From positions 1-64,000 of the forward strand of contig JBAZZL010000002.1 in the NCBI GenBank assembly GCA_041658785.1: a stretch of DNA of 64,000 bases, given 5' to 3'. Below are positions 1-9,844 of the stretch, piece by piece. The notes below the pieces were generated by a model. The model was not told the origin of the DNA and did no database searches. It was given only the letters and a program-made list of their open reading frames with translations. Positions within the stretch are counted from its first letter, which is position 1; each line of letters opens with the position of its first letter. Source of the DNA: JAHJGG01 sp041658785 (GTDB taxonomy: Bacteria > Patescibacteriota > Patescibacteriia > Magasanikbacterales > UBA922). The position numbers and the translations under genes are program-made.

Positions 1-1315
<1,315 letters not shown>

Positions 1316-1339
1316 ATTACTTACTAATCCCTCCATCCT

Positions 1340-2554
1340 ATGGACAAAAAACGCATCATCTTTTTGATAATATTCATTATCGCGACGATAGTAATCGGTT
1401 ACCTTCTCTACCGCGTGTTTTTTGCTCCAGAAAAAAAAGCTCCGGTTGCAGAGAGGCCGGGCATCGGAACGCCCGGAGAATTTCCCGCCGCGGCAACAGG
1501 CAGAGAAGAAAGGCCGGCGGTGAAAGAGCCGCGGACGCTTCCCAGCGCTCTGCCAAGCGCCAGAATTCCAGCCCCGACAGAAGAAGCCAAACCGCGCATT
1601 ACTCAAGTGATAGATAATTCAATAAAAAATCCTCAAGCTGACAAAGCCGGCAGAGTTCGATTTTATAATAATATAGATGGAAAATTTTATCGTCTGAACA
1701 AAGATGGAACCACAGAAGTCTTGAGCGACCAGACATTTTATCGTGTTGATACAGTAACATGGTCGCCAACCAAAGATGAAGCTGTTCTGGAATATCCTGA
1801 CGGCGCCAACATCTACTATAATTTCGCGACCAAAAAACAAGTTACCTTGCCAAAACATTGGGAAGAGTTCTCTTTTTCTTCATTAGGTGACAAAATAGCA
1901 TCAAAAAGCATTGGTCTGGCTCCAGAAAATCGCTGGCTAATAACAGCCAGTCCAGAGGGCAATGACATTGAACTCATTGAACCGATGGGAAATAACGCTG
2001 ACAAAGTTACCGTAGACTGGTCTCCAAATAAGCAAATAGTGGCTCTCTCTTTGACCGGCGAACCGCAAGGAGCCAACCGGCAGGAAGTGCTGTTTGTCGG
2101 CCTGCACGGAGAAAATTTCAAATCAACAATCGTGGAAGGCCGAGGGATCATCAGCCAATGGTCGCCATCAGGAAAAAGGCTGCTTTACAGCGTGTACAAC
2201 GCGCGCAACGATTACAAGCCGGAGCTGTGGATAGAAAACGCGGAAGGCGATGAAATCGGCACGGGCAGAAAAATTCTTAATATTAATACCTGGGCAGACA
2301 AATGCGCGTTCGCGGACGAAAGATTTGTCTATTGCGCAGCGCCGAATTCTCTAAAACGCGGCGCCGGTTTTGCCCCGCAGACCGCCGACGACACGGCTGA
2401 TACTATTTATAGAATTGATACTGAGACCGGCCTGCGCGCTCCAATTGAAACGGATGAATCCCGCACAATTAAATCAATGTTTTTAAGCGATGACGGCCGA
2501 AATCTATATTTTACCGACAAAAAACAAGAGGGCCTTTTCCAATTAGCGCTATAG
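1340..2554 (+). CDS. Membrane-anchored TolB/WD40-like beta-propeller protein
   Basis: 404 residues. An N-terminal hydrophobic segment (residues 5-28) acts as a signal anchor, followed by a Pro/Ala/Arg-rich linker (about 30-90). The rest has repeated blade-like motifs of the PD40/TolB type, with WSP signatures (VTWSPTKDEAV, VDWSPNKQIV, SQWSPSGKRLLYS), which are typical of TolB-like propellers. It probably sits outside the membrane and binds protein partners. It lies in a tight run with a DsbA-like gene 2 bases downstream. No clear Shine-Dalgarno precedes the ATG at 1340. The exact family is not certain; no catalytic residues are evident. Confidence 0.75.
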   Translation: MDKKRIIFLIIFIIATIVIGYLLYRVFFAPEKKAPVAERPGIGTPGEFPAAATGREERPAVKEPRTLPSALPSARIPAPTEEAKPRITQVIDNSIKNPQADKAGRVRFYNNIDGKFYRLNKDGTTEVLSDQTFYRVDTVTWSPTKDEAVLEYPDGANIYYNFATKKQVTLPKHWEEFSFSSLGDKIASKSIGLAPENRWLITASPEGNDIELIEPMGNNADKVTVDWSPNKQIVALSLTGEPQGANRQEVLFVGLHGENFKSTIVEGRGIISQWSPSGKRLLYSVYNARNDYKPELWIENAEGDEIGTGRKILNINTWADKCAFADERFVYCAAPNSLKRGAGFAPQTADDTADTIYRIDTETGLRAPIETDESRTIKSMFLSDDGRNLYFTDKKQEGLFQLAL

Positions 2555-2556
2555 AT

Positions 2557-3210
2557 ATGATCAAAACTCGACACATTTTATTTATCTTGCTTCCGGCAAT
2601 TCTCATCGTGGCTTTTGCCTTGTTTGTGCGCGCGCTTCAATACGAACCGCTGCAGCCAAAAAAAACAGAAGAAAAAGAAACGGTGGAACCAAAGACTGCT
2701 AAACTGCAAATACCAATTTCCCCGGATGACCCGATTATGGGCGGCAAAAAAGCTCCCATCACTCTTATTGCTTTTGAAGATCTTGCCTGCGGACACTGCG
2801 CCGAACAAGACGCGATATTCAAAGAGTTGCTGGCAAAACATCCGAATAAAATAAAAATTATCTGGAAGCCTCTGCCGGTAATTTTTTTACCCTATCCATC
2901 AGGTACCGCTCATAAATACGCGTTTTGCGCCAATAAACAAAATAAATTTGAAGAATTTAAAACTATCGCTTTCTCCAACCAAATGGAACTATCTCCAAAC
3001 ATACTAAGCGCGATAGCGGAACAAATTAATCTAAATCCCGAAATATTGCAATCGTGCCTTGAGTCTGGCGAGGTTGCGTCATATTTAGAAACCACGAAAC
3101 AGCTGGGAATAGCGCTGAATATTCAATCAGTCCCCGCGATATTTTTTAATAACGTCCAAATTGAAAACCAAACAACAGTTACTGGATGGAAAACTTTACT
3201 CCAATTATGA
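2557..3210 (+). CDS. Membrane-anchored DsbA-like thioredoxin-fold oxidoreductase
   Basis: 217 residues. One N-terminal membrane segment (about 6-26), a charged linker, then a thioredoxin fold of the DsbA/DsbG/BdbD group: active site CGHC at residues 78-81 and the cis-proline loop SVPAIFFNN near the C-terminus. Such proteins form or isomerise disulfides outside the membrane. The next gene encodes a large exported protein with many cysteines, a plausible substrate. The stop codon overlaps that gene's ATG at 3207 (ATGA), so the two are probably translationally coupled. Confidence 0.9.
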   Translation: MIKTRHILFILLPAILIVAFALFVRALQYEPLQPKKTEEKETVEPKTAKLQIPISPDDPIMGGKKAPITLIAFEDLACGHCAEQDAIFKELLAKHPNKIKIIWKPLPVIFLPYPSGTAHKYAFCANKQNKFEEFKTIAFSNQMELSPNILSAIAEQINLNPEILQSCLESGEVASYLETTKQLGIALNIQSVPAIFFNNVQIENQTTVTGWKTLLQL

Positions 3211-5642
3211 CAAAACACGCTAATAATAAAAAACCTCTGCTGGCATGGATGGCAATGATTTTTTTTGTGTTTGCGATTATTTTCTTGCCAATGGCAACAA
3301 ACGCGCAAACCAGCCAAGACAGTCCATGCGACAATGTAGATACCGGCGTAAGCAGCGTCTGGCAAGTTCTCGGCACTACCGCTGGAACCCGCTCCGAAGG
3401 ACTGGAAAACAGAAATCCGGCAAACGCGTCAGACGAAATACTAGGCATAATCTGCCAGCCGCAACCAAGGATCAAATTACCGGGCCTGACATTCAGCAGT
3501 CCGCAAGATGTGGCAAATACCGCGGTGCGAGAGCCAGACGGTTCGGTCTATGTCTATATCCCCTTTTTGGGCGAATATCTGGCCGCGGTGTACAAATGGG
3601 CAGTAGGCGCCGCCGGCATCATCGCGGTCCTCATGATCATCGTTTCCGGCATTCAATATATGCTGCCAGGCAATGTCATCACCAATGTGCTGACAAAATT
3701 AGGCGGAGAGCGCCAGGAAGAGTCGGTCAACAAAGCAAAAAAAAGAATAGCCGGCGCGATCATCGGGCTCATCCTCGCTGTGGGATCATACGTTATCTTG
3801 TGGACAATCAACCCTGAGCTGGTGCAGTTCAAAAATTTGAAAGTGCAGTATATCAGACCTGAAGGAGGCCGTCCCACCACCCTCAATGTCGCCTGCGCTT
3901 TTCCTCTCGCCTCGGGCAGTCTTGATACAACCGGCGCCGCGGATGAATATAACCAAATGGGAATTAACTACAACTTTGGTGAAGTACGAACTGACACAAA
4001 TGACCTTTGTTCTTCTACAAATAACAGATGTCACACCGGAATAGACATCCATACCCAGCCGCCCGGGCAAGTGGTAGCGGTAGCAGAGGGCACTGTTATT
4101 TCAATTAGCGAAAGAATGTCAAAATGCGATAAAGGCTGGGGAGTGGTAACAAACTCTCCAAACTCTCAAGACAATGACAATGGCAAATACAGAGGTGTCG
4201 GCGTTTTAATTTTCCACCCTTCGCTAAACAAGATCATTAATTATGGCGAATTGGACAAATCATCTGTAACTCTTGATGTGGGAAATACTGTCCAACCTGG
4301 CGCGCTTCTAGGCATAGCCAGCTATTGCGGTATGCTGCATCTGGAAGTTTATGATGGTAGTAATTATGGTCAAGCAGGCGGTTTTGACACAGGATTCGGA
4401 TACTTTGGAACAGGTAATGTCACCTTGAACTGGTGTCCGCGAGAAGAAATTAATATAACTAATGCAGAAGAAAAATGTAAAAGCTACCTGGTAGCAGGCC
4501 GAGGTCCAAATGGCCTGATAGATTCAACCGACTTGGTGCGCCAGCTAGAAAGCGGCTCTTGCGCGGGTGGAGCAAACACCGTGCCTGTTGGCGCCTTGGC
4601 CACCTGCGACAGCACAGCTGGAACCACCATTGCCAGCGATTCAACTCCTGAATCATCAATAGAATCTGTAAAAAATCGTTGGGAAAACGCCGCCAACGAA
4701 AAAAATTTAATAGGAAATACCTTAATTACCAAATTTGGCTCAAACGGTCAGGCGGACGGATTGTATAGAAAAGATGTTGGCAGAATCACAATAATTTATG
4801 TGCCTTGCAGTGTCAACTGGAATAATCCGGTTGAATTAATTTATTATTTCCATGGCAACAACGGTTTTGACAGCCAATTAAATATTAATCAAAGAGTAAT
4901 TCCTCAACTCAAAACCATGCAGGACGCGAGAAGAAATTTCATTTTTGTCTTCCCTGAATTGCCATGGTCAGCAGACAAGGATGGCAGTACAACAAGAAAC
5001 TATCTTCCTGGACCTGGCGATGCAGGCGATAGAGGTGAAACTGTCGATGGCGTCCAATATCCATCTCGAGGCAGTATGTCAGACTTTGCAATGGACAATT
5101 TTCAAGCAGATGTCGTGTTATGGATCAATACTCAATTTCCAAATATTCCAAAAAACTTTGTCATTTCCATGAGCGGCCACAGTCGTGGAGGCAATGCCTT
5201 GAATAAAATTGCCGACAAATTGGATAACATTGATTCTCTCGGCGCAATTAGATCCATAACTTTTTCTGACGCTGATTATGGAAATCCAGAATTAAATCCA
5301 AGTAGAATAAGTTACGCGATGAATATCTATAATCAATATGTAAGAGTAAACCACGGAACAGAATTAAATCTGCTGGTTGAAGATCCGAGCCTTCCCACAG
5401 CCCATTTACCAACCCAAAATGCGATAAGTCTGGTTAACTTGCTTACTACCCCTCCTTTTGACACTCCTTGGGAATGGATAGATGGCGGCGATGAAACAGC
5501 ATCGGCAGGCACGCCAGGAGCACTTCCTGACGTTCCATACTATGTTCAAGGACATAATAATAATATTATATATCTACCACTTAATAAGAATCACGAGGGA
5601 GTTGGAAACATGTCCATAGCTTGGCCAACACCAATGCCTTGA
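3207..5642 (+). CDS. VirB2/TrbC-like pilin, M23-like peptidase and alpha/beta hydrolase fusion
   Basis: Start chosen at the ATG of the ATGA overlap with the DsbA-like gene; it gives a clean signal peptide (Lys-rich start, hydrophobic core, Ala-Asn-Ala near residue 33). 811 residues. Domains in order: two membrane segments separated by a short polar stretch with Lys/Arg (about 129-153 and 181-201), the layout of VirB2/TrbC-type pilins; an M23 (lysostaphin-like) domain with HTGID (His276, Asp280) and MLHLEV where the usual HxH is reduced to Met376-Leu-His378; an alpha/beta hydrolase domain with FHGN (His549), nucleophile motif GHSRG (Ser659) and a late His796 in NHEGVG. Pilin-like, wall-degrading and esterase/lipase-like modules in one exported chain are unusual. 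Loss of the first His of HxH suggests the M23 part may only bind. Function is inferred from the motifs. Confidence 0.75.
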   Translation: MTKHANNKKPLLAWMAMIFFVFAIIFLPMATNAQTSQDSPCDNVDTGVSSVWQVLGTTAGTRSEGLENRNPANASDEILGIICQPQPRIKLPGLTFSSPQDVANTAVREPDGSVYVYIPFLGEYLAAVYKWAVGAAGIIAVLMIIVSGIQYMLPGNVITNVLTKLGGERQEESVNKAKKRIAGAIIGLILAVGSYVILWTINPELVQFKNLKVQYIRPEGGRPTTLNVACAFPLASGSLDTTGAADEYNQMGINYNFGEVRTDTNDLCSSTNNRCHTGIDIHTQPPGQVVAVAEGTVISISERMSKCDKGWGVVTNSPNSQDNDNGKYRGVGVLIFHPSLNKIINYGELDKSSVTLDVGNTVQPGALLGIASYCGMLHLEVYDGSNYGQAGGFDTGFGYFGTGNVTLNWCPREEINITNAEEKCKSYLVAGRGPNGLIDSTDLVRQLESGSCAGGANTVPVGALATCDSTAGTTIASDSTPESSIESVKNRWENAANEKNLIGNTLITKFGSNGQADGLYRKDVGRITIIYVPCSVNWNNPVELIYYFHGNNGFDSQLNINQRVIPQLKTMQDARRNFIFVFPELPWSADKDGSTTRNYLPGPGDAGDRGETVDGVQYPSRGSMSDFAMDNFQADVVLWINTQFPNIPKNFVISMSGHSRGGNALNKIADKLDNIDSLGAIRSITFSDADYGNPELNPSRISYAMNIYNQYVRVNHGTELNLLVEDPSLPTAHLPTQNAISLVNLLTTPPFDTPWEWIDGGDETASAGTPGALPDVPYYVQGHNNNIIYLPLNKNHEGVGNMSIAWPTPMP

Positions 5643-5660
5643 CTTGAAGTGAATATTTTT

Positions 5661-7112
5661 ATGGTTAAAATAAAAAATATTATTTTTATCTGTTCCAACT
5701 GCGGCGCTCAATACCAGAAATGGGTTGGGCGTTGTTTGGAGTGCGGGAAGTGGGGAACGATTGAACAACAGACAAAATACCTGGAAAAAAATACAAACCA
5801 GTCCGAGCATCCTGTGGCGCGGACAAAGGGTTTGCATGAAATAGAAATGACGAATGTCAAAAGAATAATGACAGGTATTGGTGAATTGGATAGAGTTTTA
5901 GGCGGCGGGATCGTGCCGGGCAGTTTAATCTTGCTCGGCGGCGAGCCGGGCATTGGCAAGTCCACGCTCGCCTTGCAACTCGCCGCGTCGGTGAAAAATA
6001 CTCTCTACATCTCCGGCGAAGAATCGGTTGAACAAATTGCGATGAGGGCGAAGCGATTGTTGAAACTGGAAACTAGAAACTTGAAACAGGAAGAGAAAAC
6101 ATTGGCTTCAACACCAGTTTCCAGTTTCCAGTTTCCAATTTCTTCTCTCCAGCTTGCCAACGAGACAAACACCGAAACGATCTGCGCGACAATAAAGAAA
6201 GATTCGCCACCCCTCGCCATCATTGATTCTATTCAAACTATCTACTCGGACGAAGTCGCCGGCGAACCCGGCAACCCCACCCAAATCCGCGCCTGCGCCG
6301 CCAAACTTCTTGAAACAGCAAAAACAAACAACTCGCTATCCGTAAATCAGGATTATCCGTTATCCGTAAGTCCCGTAAGTCCCGCAATAATCATTATTGG
6401 TCATGTAACGAAAGACGGCTCCGTCGCCGGCCCAAAAATGCTGGAACACCTCGTTGACACGGTTTTATATTTTGAAGGCGACCAGCATCATAACCTACGA
6501 ATTTTAAGAGCAACGAAAAACCGCTTCGGCTCAACCGACGAAGTGGGAATTTTTGAAATGGCTGAAGCGGGACTAAAAGAAGTAAAAAATCCCTCGCAAT
6601 ACTTGCTGGACGAACGCGGCGAAAACATGCCAGGCAGTGTGGTAACATGTCTCATGGAAGGAACGCGGCCGCTCCTCGTGGAAGTGCAAGCATTAGTAAG
6701 TAAAACTTCTTTTGGCTACCCGGTGCGCAAAGCCAGCGGGTTTGATTTGAATCGTTTGCATGTTTTGACCGCGGTACTGCAAACACGCGCGGGATTAAAT
6801 CTCGCTCAATACGATATTCATCTCAATATTGTCGGCGGAGTCAAAGCCGACGAGCCAGCTACTGACCTCGCCGTATGCCTAGCAATCGCCAGCGCGTACA
6901 AAAACAAGGCGCTGGGGGCTGATTTGGTGGTATTTGGTGAAGTGGGGCTGGGCGGCGAAGTTAGATCAGTCAAGCAGGTGGAAAGAAGAATTAAAGAATG
7001 CGAGAATTTGGGGATGAAGCGGGTGATTACCCGTTTGAGGAGCGGAGCGAGCGCGAAGATTAAGGCGGCGGATGTGAAGAATATCGGGGAGTTGATCAAA
7101 ATGTCGGCGTAG
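5661..7112 (+). CDS. radA: DNA repair protein RadA (Sms)
   Basis: 483 residues. RadA is a RecA-like ATPase that drives branch migration during recombination. Features: N-terminal zinc finger (Cys11, Cys14, Cys25, Cys28), Walker A GEPGIGKS at 94-101, Walker B around LAIIDS (185-190), the RadA-specific KNRFG motif (286-290) and a C-terminal Lon-like domain. ATG at 5661 is preferred over GTG at 5649 because GAAGTGAA lies about 9 bases upstream. Two stretches look inserted: residues about 134-162 are encoded by a self-complementary GGAAACT/AGTTTCC word repeat, and about 224-243 by a TATCCGT/GTAAGTCCC repeat. Both keep the frame. Confidence 0.97.
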   Translation: MVKIKNIIFICSNCGAQYQKWVGRCLECGKWGTIEQQTKYLEKNTNQSEHPVARTKGLHEIEMTNVKRIMTGIGELDRVLGGGIVPGSLILLGGEPGIGKSTLALQLAASVKNTLYISGEESVEQIAMRAKRLLKLETRNLKQEEKTLASTPVSSFQFPISSLQLANETNTETICATIKKDSPPLAIIDSIQTIYSDEVAGEPGNPTQIRACAAKLLETAKTNNSLSVNQDYPLSVSPVSPAIIIIGHVTKDGSVAGPKMLEHLVDTVLYFEGDQHHNLRILRATKNRFGSTDEVGIFEMAEAGLKEVKNPSQYLLDERGENMPGSVVTCLMEGTRPLLVEVQALVSKTSFGYPVRKASGFDLNRLHVLTAVLQTRAGLNLAQYDIHLNIVGGVKADEPATDLAVCLAIASAYKNKALGADLVVFGEVGLGGEVRSVKQVERRIKECENLGMKRVITRLRSGASAKIKAADVKNIGELIKMSA

Positions 7113-7181
7113 TCTGCGACCGCCCGACAACTCATCCTCTGTCTGGCAGTTAATCCGAGCGATGGTGCTCCAACTTTCTCT

Positions 7182-7392
7182 GGCGGTAGTCCGACAACTC
7201 TATCCCTGTCCCTTTCCCTTATGAAGGGAAAGGGAACCCATTAAGCGGGTTCAATTAAAATTCAATCGTTAGGTCATTTTCCTTTAGAAGAGAAAGCGCG
7301 GTTAACGATTGAATTAAGGATAAACTTTCTTAACGAGTCCTCCTTCCCTTCATAAGGGAAGGAGACAGAGGATGAGTTGTCGGATTACCGCC
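7182..7392. repeat. MITE-like palindromic element, copy 1
   Basis: About 211 bp with long imperfect terminal inverted repeats: each end reads GGCGGTARTCCGACAACTC inward, followed by a nested CCCTTATGAAGGG hairpin and a CAATCGTTA block. A second copy at 36104-36315 is nearly identical. A partial extra end (CCGACAACTCATCCTCTGTC) sits at about 7127-7146. There is no open frame inside, so it would be non-autonomous. It fills most of the 468-base gap between radA and the CopG-type gene. Confidence 0.8.
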
Positions 7393-7485
7393 AGCCCTGG
7401 GAAACAGAGAGATTGTCGAGCCACCACCCACCCCCTGTTTGCACCGCCCAATGAAGGTATTTATAAATTCATCTCTTATGGTACT

Positions 7486-7536
7486 GCCCGCGACACCTCA
7501 TCCCCTGCCCTTCTCCTAAAAGGAGAAGGGAGACGA
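7486..7536. repeat. 51-bp hairpin repeat related to an in-gene copy at about 36893
   Basis: Contains the hairpin CTTCTCCTAAAAGGAGAAG flanked by GACACCTCATCCCC and GGGAGACGA. Its reverse complement closely matches bases 36893-36942 inside the RsmB-family methyltransferase gene, so the same small element occurs both between and within genes. Confidence 0.7.
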
Positions 7537-7580
7537 AACAAACTCCTCCTTCTCCTAAAGCAGAAAATACCACAAAATAT

Positions 7581-7883
7581 ATGGACCCAAAGAAAATAAA
7601 ACTTGATCCCGAAGAACAATGGATTGATGACCACGTTGAAGAATTCGTGCCCGTTTCCACTGAAGAAAAACAGAGATTCGGGCAAGCAATGGCAAAGGCC
7701 AGAAAAGACCATACGATCAGTCTGCGGCTAAACGGCACGGAACTTTTGGAGTTAAAACAAATCGCCAGACAAGAATGCCTCCCCTACCAGACCTTTGTTT
7801 CCAGCATCCTGCACAAATATCTCACCCACCAGCTCATTGACGCGCGGGAAGTAAAGAAGATTCTCGCTCTTATGAAAAAGTAA
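7581..7883 (+). CDS. CopG/BrnA-type ribbon-helix-helix antitoxin, apparently orphan
   Basis: 100 residues. The N-terminal part DPEEQWIDDHVEEFVPVS and the later segment ISLRLNGTELLELKQIA followed by a helix ending in SSILHKYL match CopG-type antitoxins that normally bind and repress a toxin promoter. No toxin-like gene is visible on either side: upstream are palindromic repeats, downstream is 189 bases of AT-rich sequence before an unrelated lipoprotein. It may be a remnant of a pair broken by repeat insertion, or a stand-alone regulator. No clear ribosome binding site precedes the ATG. Confidence 0.7.
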   Translation: MDPKKIKLDPEEQWIDDHVEEFVPVSTEEKQRFGQAMAKARKDHTISLRLNGTELLELKQIARQECLPYQTFVSSILHKYLTHQLIDAREVKKILALMKK

Positions 7884-8004
7884 ATCGCCACAACCTCGAT
7901 TTCTTTATACACCTCATACACTTATCCACACCTCATCCTTGAACTCTCTCTCTCTATGATTTACTACCTCTGGTTCTTTATACGTTCTGTCTGACTTAAT
8001 CGCG

Positions 8005-8040
8005 GCGTGGTGTAATTAAGCATCGCGTGGTGTGATTAAG
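8005..8040 (+). repeat. Direct repeat upstream of lipoprotein gene (16 bp, period 20)
   Basis: GCGTGGTGTAATTAAG at 8005-8020 and GCGTGGTGTGATTAAG at 8025-8040 differ at one base. Two copies about two helical turns apart, 30-70 bases before the ATG, would suit a regulator-binding site; this role is a guess. Confidence 0.5.
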
Positions 8041-8072
8041 AAAGACAAACAAAAAAAGGAAAGAGAGAAGTC

Positions 8073-8912
8073 ATGAGAGATTTAAAACAAAATCTGGCAG
8101 TTGGTGGATTCATGTTATCGCTTCTGTCCTGCGGGACGGAGAGTCGGCAGGAGGTGCCACAGCCGCGTGACAACCGTGACGTGCCACAGCACTTCACTGT
8201 GAACCTGAATCTGCGCTTCCAACGGACGACGGAGGGAGTCCTCTACGGCCAAATGATCGGCCGACTGGAGTACGATGAGACACTCCAGCAACTAGCGCAG
8301 GAAACCATTGACTCAGGTCAGTTCGCGGACAACCCCCAGGAGGTGGAGCTCCTGGAGAAGATCACAACTGGCAGTACCGAAGTCGGTCTCGCCGACTTCA
8401 CCATCGAACTAGGAAGCGAACACACTGTCACCGACCACGATGGTACCTTCCAGCTCGCTATCACCGGCGAAGATTCCTTCATCACTGTGAAGTACGACGA
8501 AGTGGATGGCACTACCTCCACGCTGGCCACCTTTGACATTCCTCAAGAGCCTGGTATGATGGAGATGTTCGTCCCGCTCCAGTTCGACCATCAACACTCC
8601 CAGAGCCGCCCTCTCCACGATCACAGTATAGATCAAGGAGAGTATCAGCAAGTCGAACAGGGACTCAATTATACCAGGGATCTTTCCTGCCGGAAATGCA
8701 ACGGCTGGTGGGACCGGGACGGCGGTCGGGCAGGTAGCGACTGTTTCCGTGCACTCAGCCAAAGGTTCGCTCCTTGCTGGGCTGAAATGATGAAGATTCC
8801 ATCGATCTTGGGGGGTCGATTCTGCAACGGCACCAGAAACTGCTCAATCCAGATCGGCCACGGTTGGAATGACACCCACACCCACGGCAGTTCGGTCTGG
8901 TACTGCCGCTGA
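8073..8912 (+). CDS. Putative lipoprotein with Cys/Trp-rich C-terminus, unknown function
   Basis: 279 residues, not recognised. The N-terminus is a short lipoprotein signal with lipobox LSLLSC (Cys20), so the mature protein should be lipidated and exposed outside the membrane. Residues about 45-170 are acidic with beta-rich stretches and resemble no family I know. The last 75 residues have eight cysteines, several Trp and the run GHGWNDTHTHG, suggesting a disulfide-bonded or metal-binding module. A strong ribosome site (AGGAAAGAGAGAAG) precedes the ATG. Codon and base use are richer in G/C than the neighbours and resemble the small gene at 9511-9768, so transfer is likely. A perfect 17-bp hairpin follows the stop. 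Confidence 0.7.
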   Translation: MRDLKQNLAVGGFMLSLLSCGTESRQEVPQPRDNRDVPQHFTVNLNLRFQRTTEGVLYGQMIGRLEYDETLQQLAQETIDSGQFADNPQEVELLEKITTGSTEVGLADFTIELGSEHTVTDHDGTFQLAITGEDSFITVKYDEVDGTTSTLATFDIPQEPGMMEMFVPLQFDHQHSQSRPLHDHSIDQGEYQQVEQGLNYTRDLSCRKCNGWWDRDGGRAGSDCFRALSQRFAPCWAEMMKIPSILGGRFCNGTRNCSIQIGHGWNDTHTHGSSVWYCR

Positions 8913-8934
8913 CATTCTCTCTCCTGACACACAT

Positions 8935-8973
8935 GGTGGCTGTTCGCTTGGTTCTACCAAGCGAACAGCCACC
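8935..8973 (+). terminator. Perfect 17-bp hairpin after lipoprotein gene
   Basis: Two perfectly complementary 17-base arms (8935-8951 and 8957-8973) around a TTCTA loop, 23 bases after the stop codon. No T-run follows, so it may act as an mRNA 3' stabiliser or a factor-dependent stop rather than a classical intrinsic terminator. Confidence 0.6.
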
Positions 8974-9017
8974 GCTTCCCTCCTGATCATGACATCTATT
9001 CATTGTATTCATCTAAA

Positions 9018-9228
9018 TATGTACACCATTCTTTTTCAACTCTTCCTCATATTATCCTTAATCTCCTTTATTATAGGACAATATCACATCGTCCGTTGGG
9101 TGATAAGACGAGTCTTGAAAAACGTTCAGCACACTCGCCTGATCACTATCATTTGCTTGATTATTTTACTCATCCTGGAGGGCATACTTTTCATATATAA
9201 TTGGGATCAGTCGATGAACTTGCCGTGA
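9018..9228 (+). CDS. Possible small two-helix membrane protein
   Basis: About 70 residues from the ATG at 9018 (an in-frame ATG at 8991 would add nine). Two strongly hydrophobic segments flank a basic loop (VIRRVLKNVQHTR), fitting a hairpin in the membrane. There is no recognised family and no clear ribosome site, but an intrinsic terminator follows at 9319. It could also be chance coding in AT-rich DNA. Confidence 0.35.
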
Positions 9229-9318
9229 TTGGCAGTATCCCTGGCAGAAGACAAAAAAATTGGTAAAAAATAGCTATAATGGACTGGAAAATCTGAACAG
9301 CACTATCATAAACAAAAA

Positions 9319-9346
9319 ACCACCAACCCTCTTGGTGATTTTTTAT
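9319..9346 (+). terminator. Intrinsic terminator
   Basis: Stem CACCAA / TTGGTG around CCCTC followed by ATTTTTTATT. A-rich sequence on the other side means it could also work for the minus strand. Confidence 0.7.
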
Positions 9347-9472
9347 TCATCAACACGCGCTATCACGCTACCGCGCGTTGACAAGGGTTGGGGGACGCGG
9401 TATTTCACACGTACACCCCACCCTCCTTGGTGGGTCCCCGCCCGAAATGGCAGGGAGTTGGAAAGAAACTAT

Positions 9473-9492
9473 GGCCTCAGGTCTTTGAGGCC
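9473..9492 (-). terminator. Terminator-like hairpin of the 85-aa gene
   Basis: GGCCTCA / TGAGGCC stem with a six-base loop, just downstream of the minus-strand gene at 9511-9768; the transcript would continue with a U-rich stretch. Upstream, 9229-9472 holds only hairpins (9319-9346 and an ACCC..GGGT stem near 9418-9438). Confidence 0.55.
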
Positions 9493-9510
9493 GGTGGGAA
9501 ACGACGATGG

Positions 9511-9768
9511 CTAGAAGATCGCGCTCAACTCTTCCACCAGTTTCGGCCTGTCCTCCAGATGAGAAGGCATGCCGATGACCGCTCCATCTCGAACGAGGAT
9601 CTCTACCTTGTGTCCACTACCCTTGACGATGGCGTCAGCATCCAAGCGCTCCTTCCGGAACGCCAGGGCTACCTTCGCCCGAAGAGTAGTGTCGAGCTTC
9701 CCATTGCGTCCCACGACCACATGACCCCCAAACTGACTGGAGAATACCTCGATCTTCACAAGACTCAT
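9511..9768 (-). CDS. Small protein of unknown function (85 aa)
   Basis: 85 residues from an ATG preceded by AGAGAGGT at good spacing. The product is mixed alpha/beta, soluble, with no signal peptide (starts MSLVKIEVFSSQFGG, ends LVEELSAIF). No family is recognised. It has a textbook promoter at 9845-9873 and a hairpin after the stop, so it is probably a real single-gene transcription unit. Its base and codon use resemble the lipoprotein gene at 8073 and differ from recG next door, suggesting both came in together. Confidence 0.65.
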   Translation of the reverse strand: MSLVKIEVFSSQFGGHVVVGRNGKLDTTLRAKVALAFRKERLDADAIVKGSGHKVEILVRDGAVIGMPSHLEDRPKLVEELSAIF

Positions 9769-9844
9769 CGCGACCTCTCTGACTATGGCCTTCGGTTTTG
9801 TGTTCGCTTCCCTTGCGAACAAACCTCAGGCTGTTGATGAAAAA

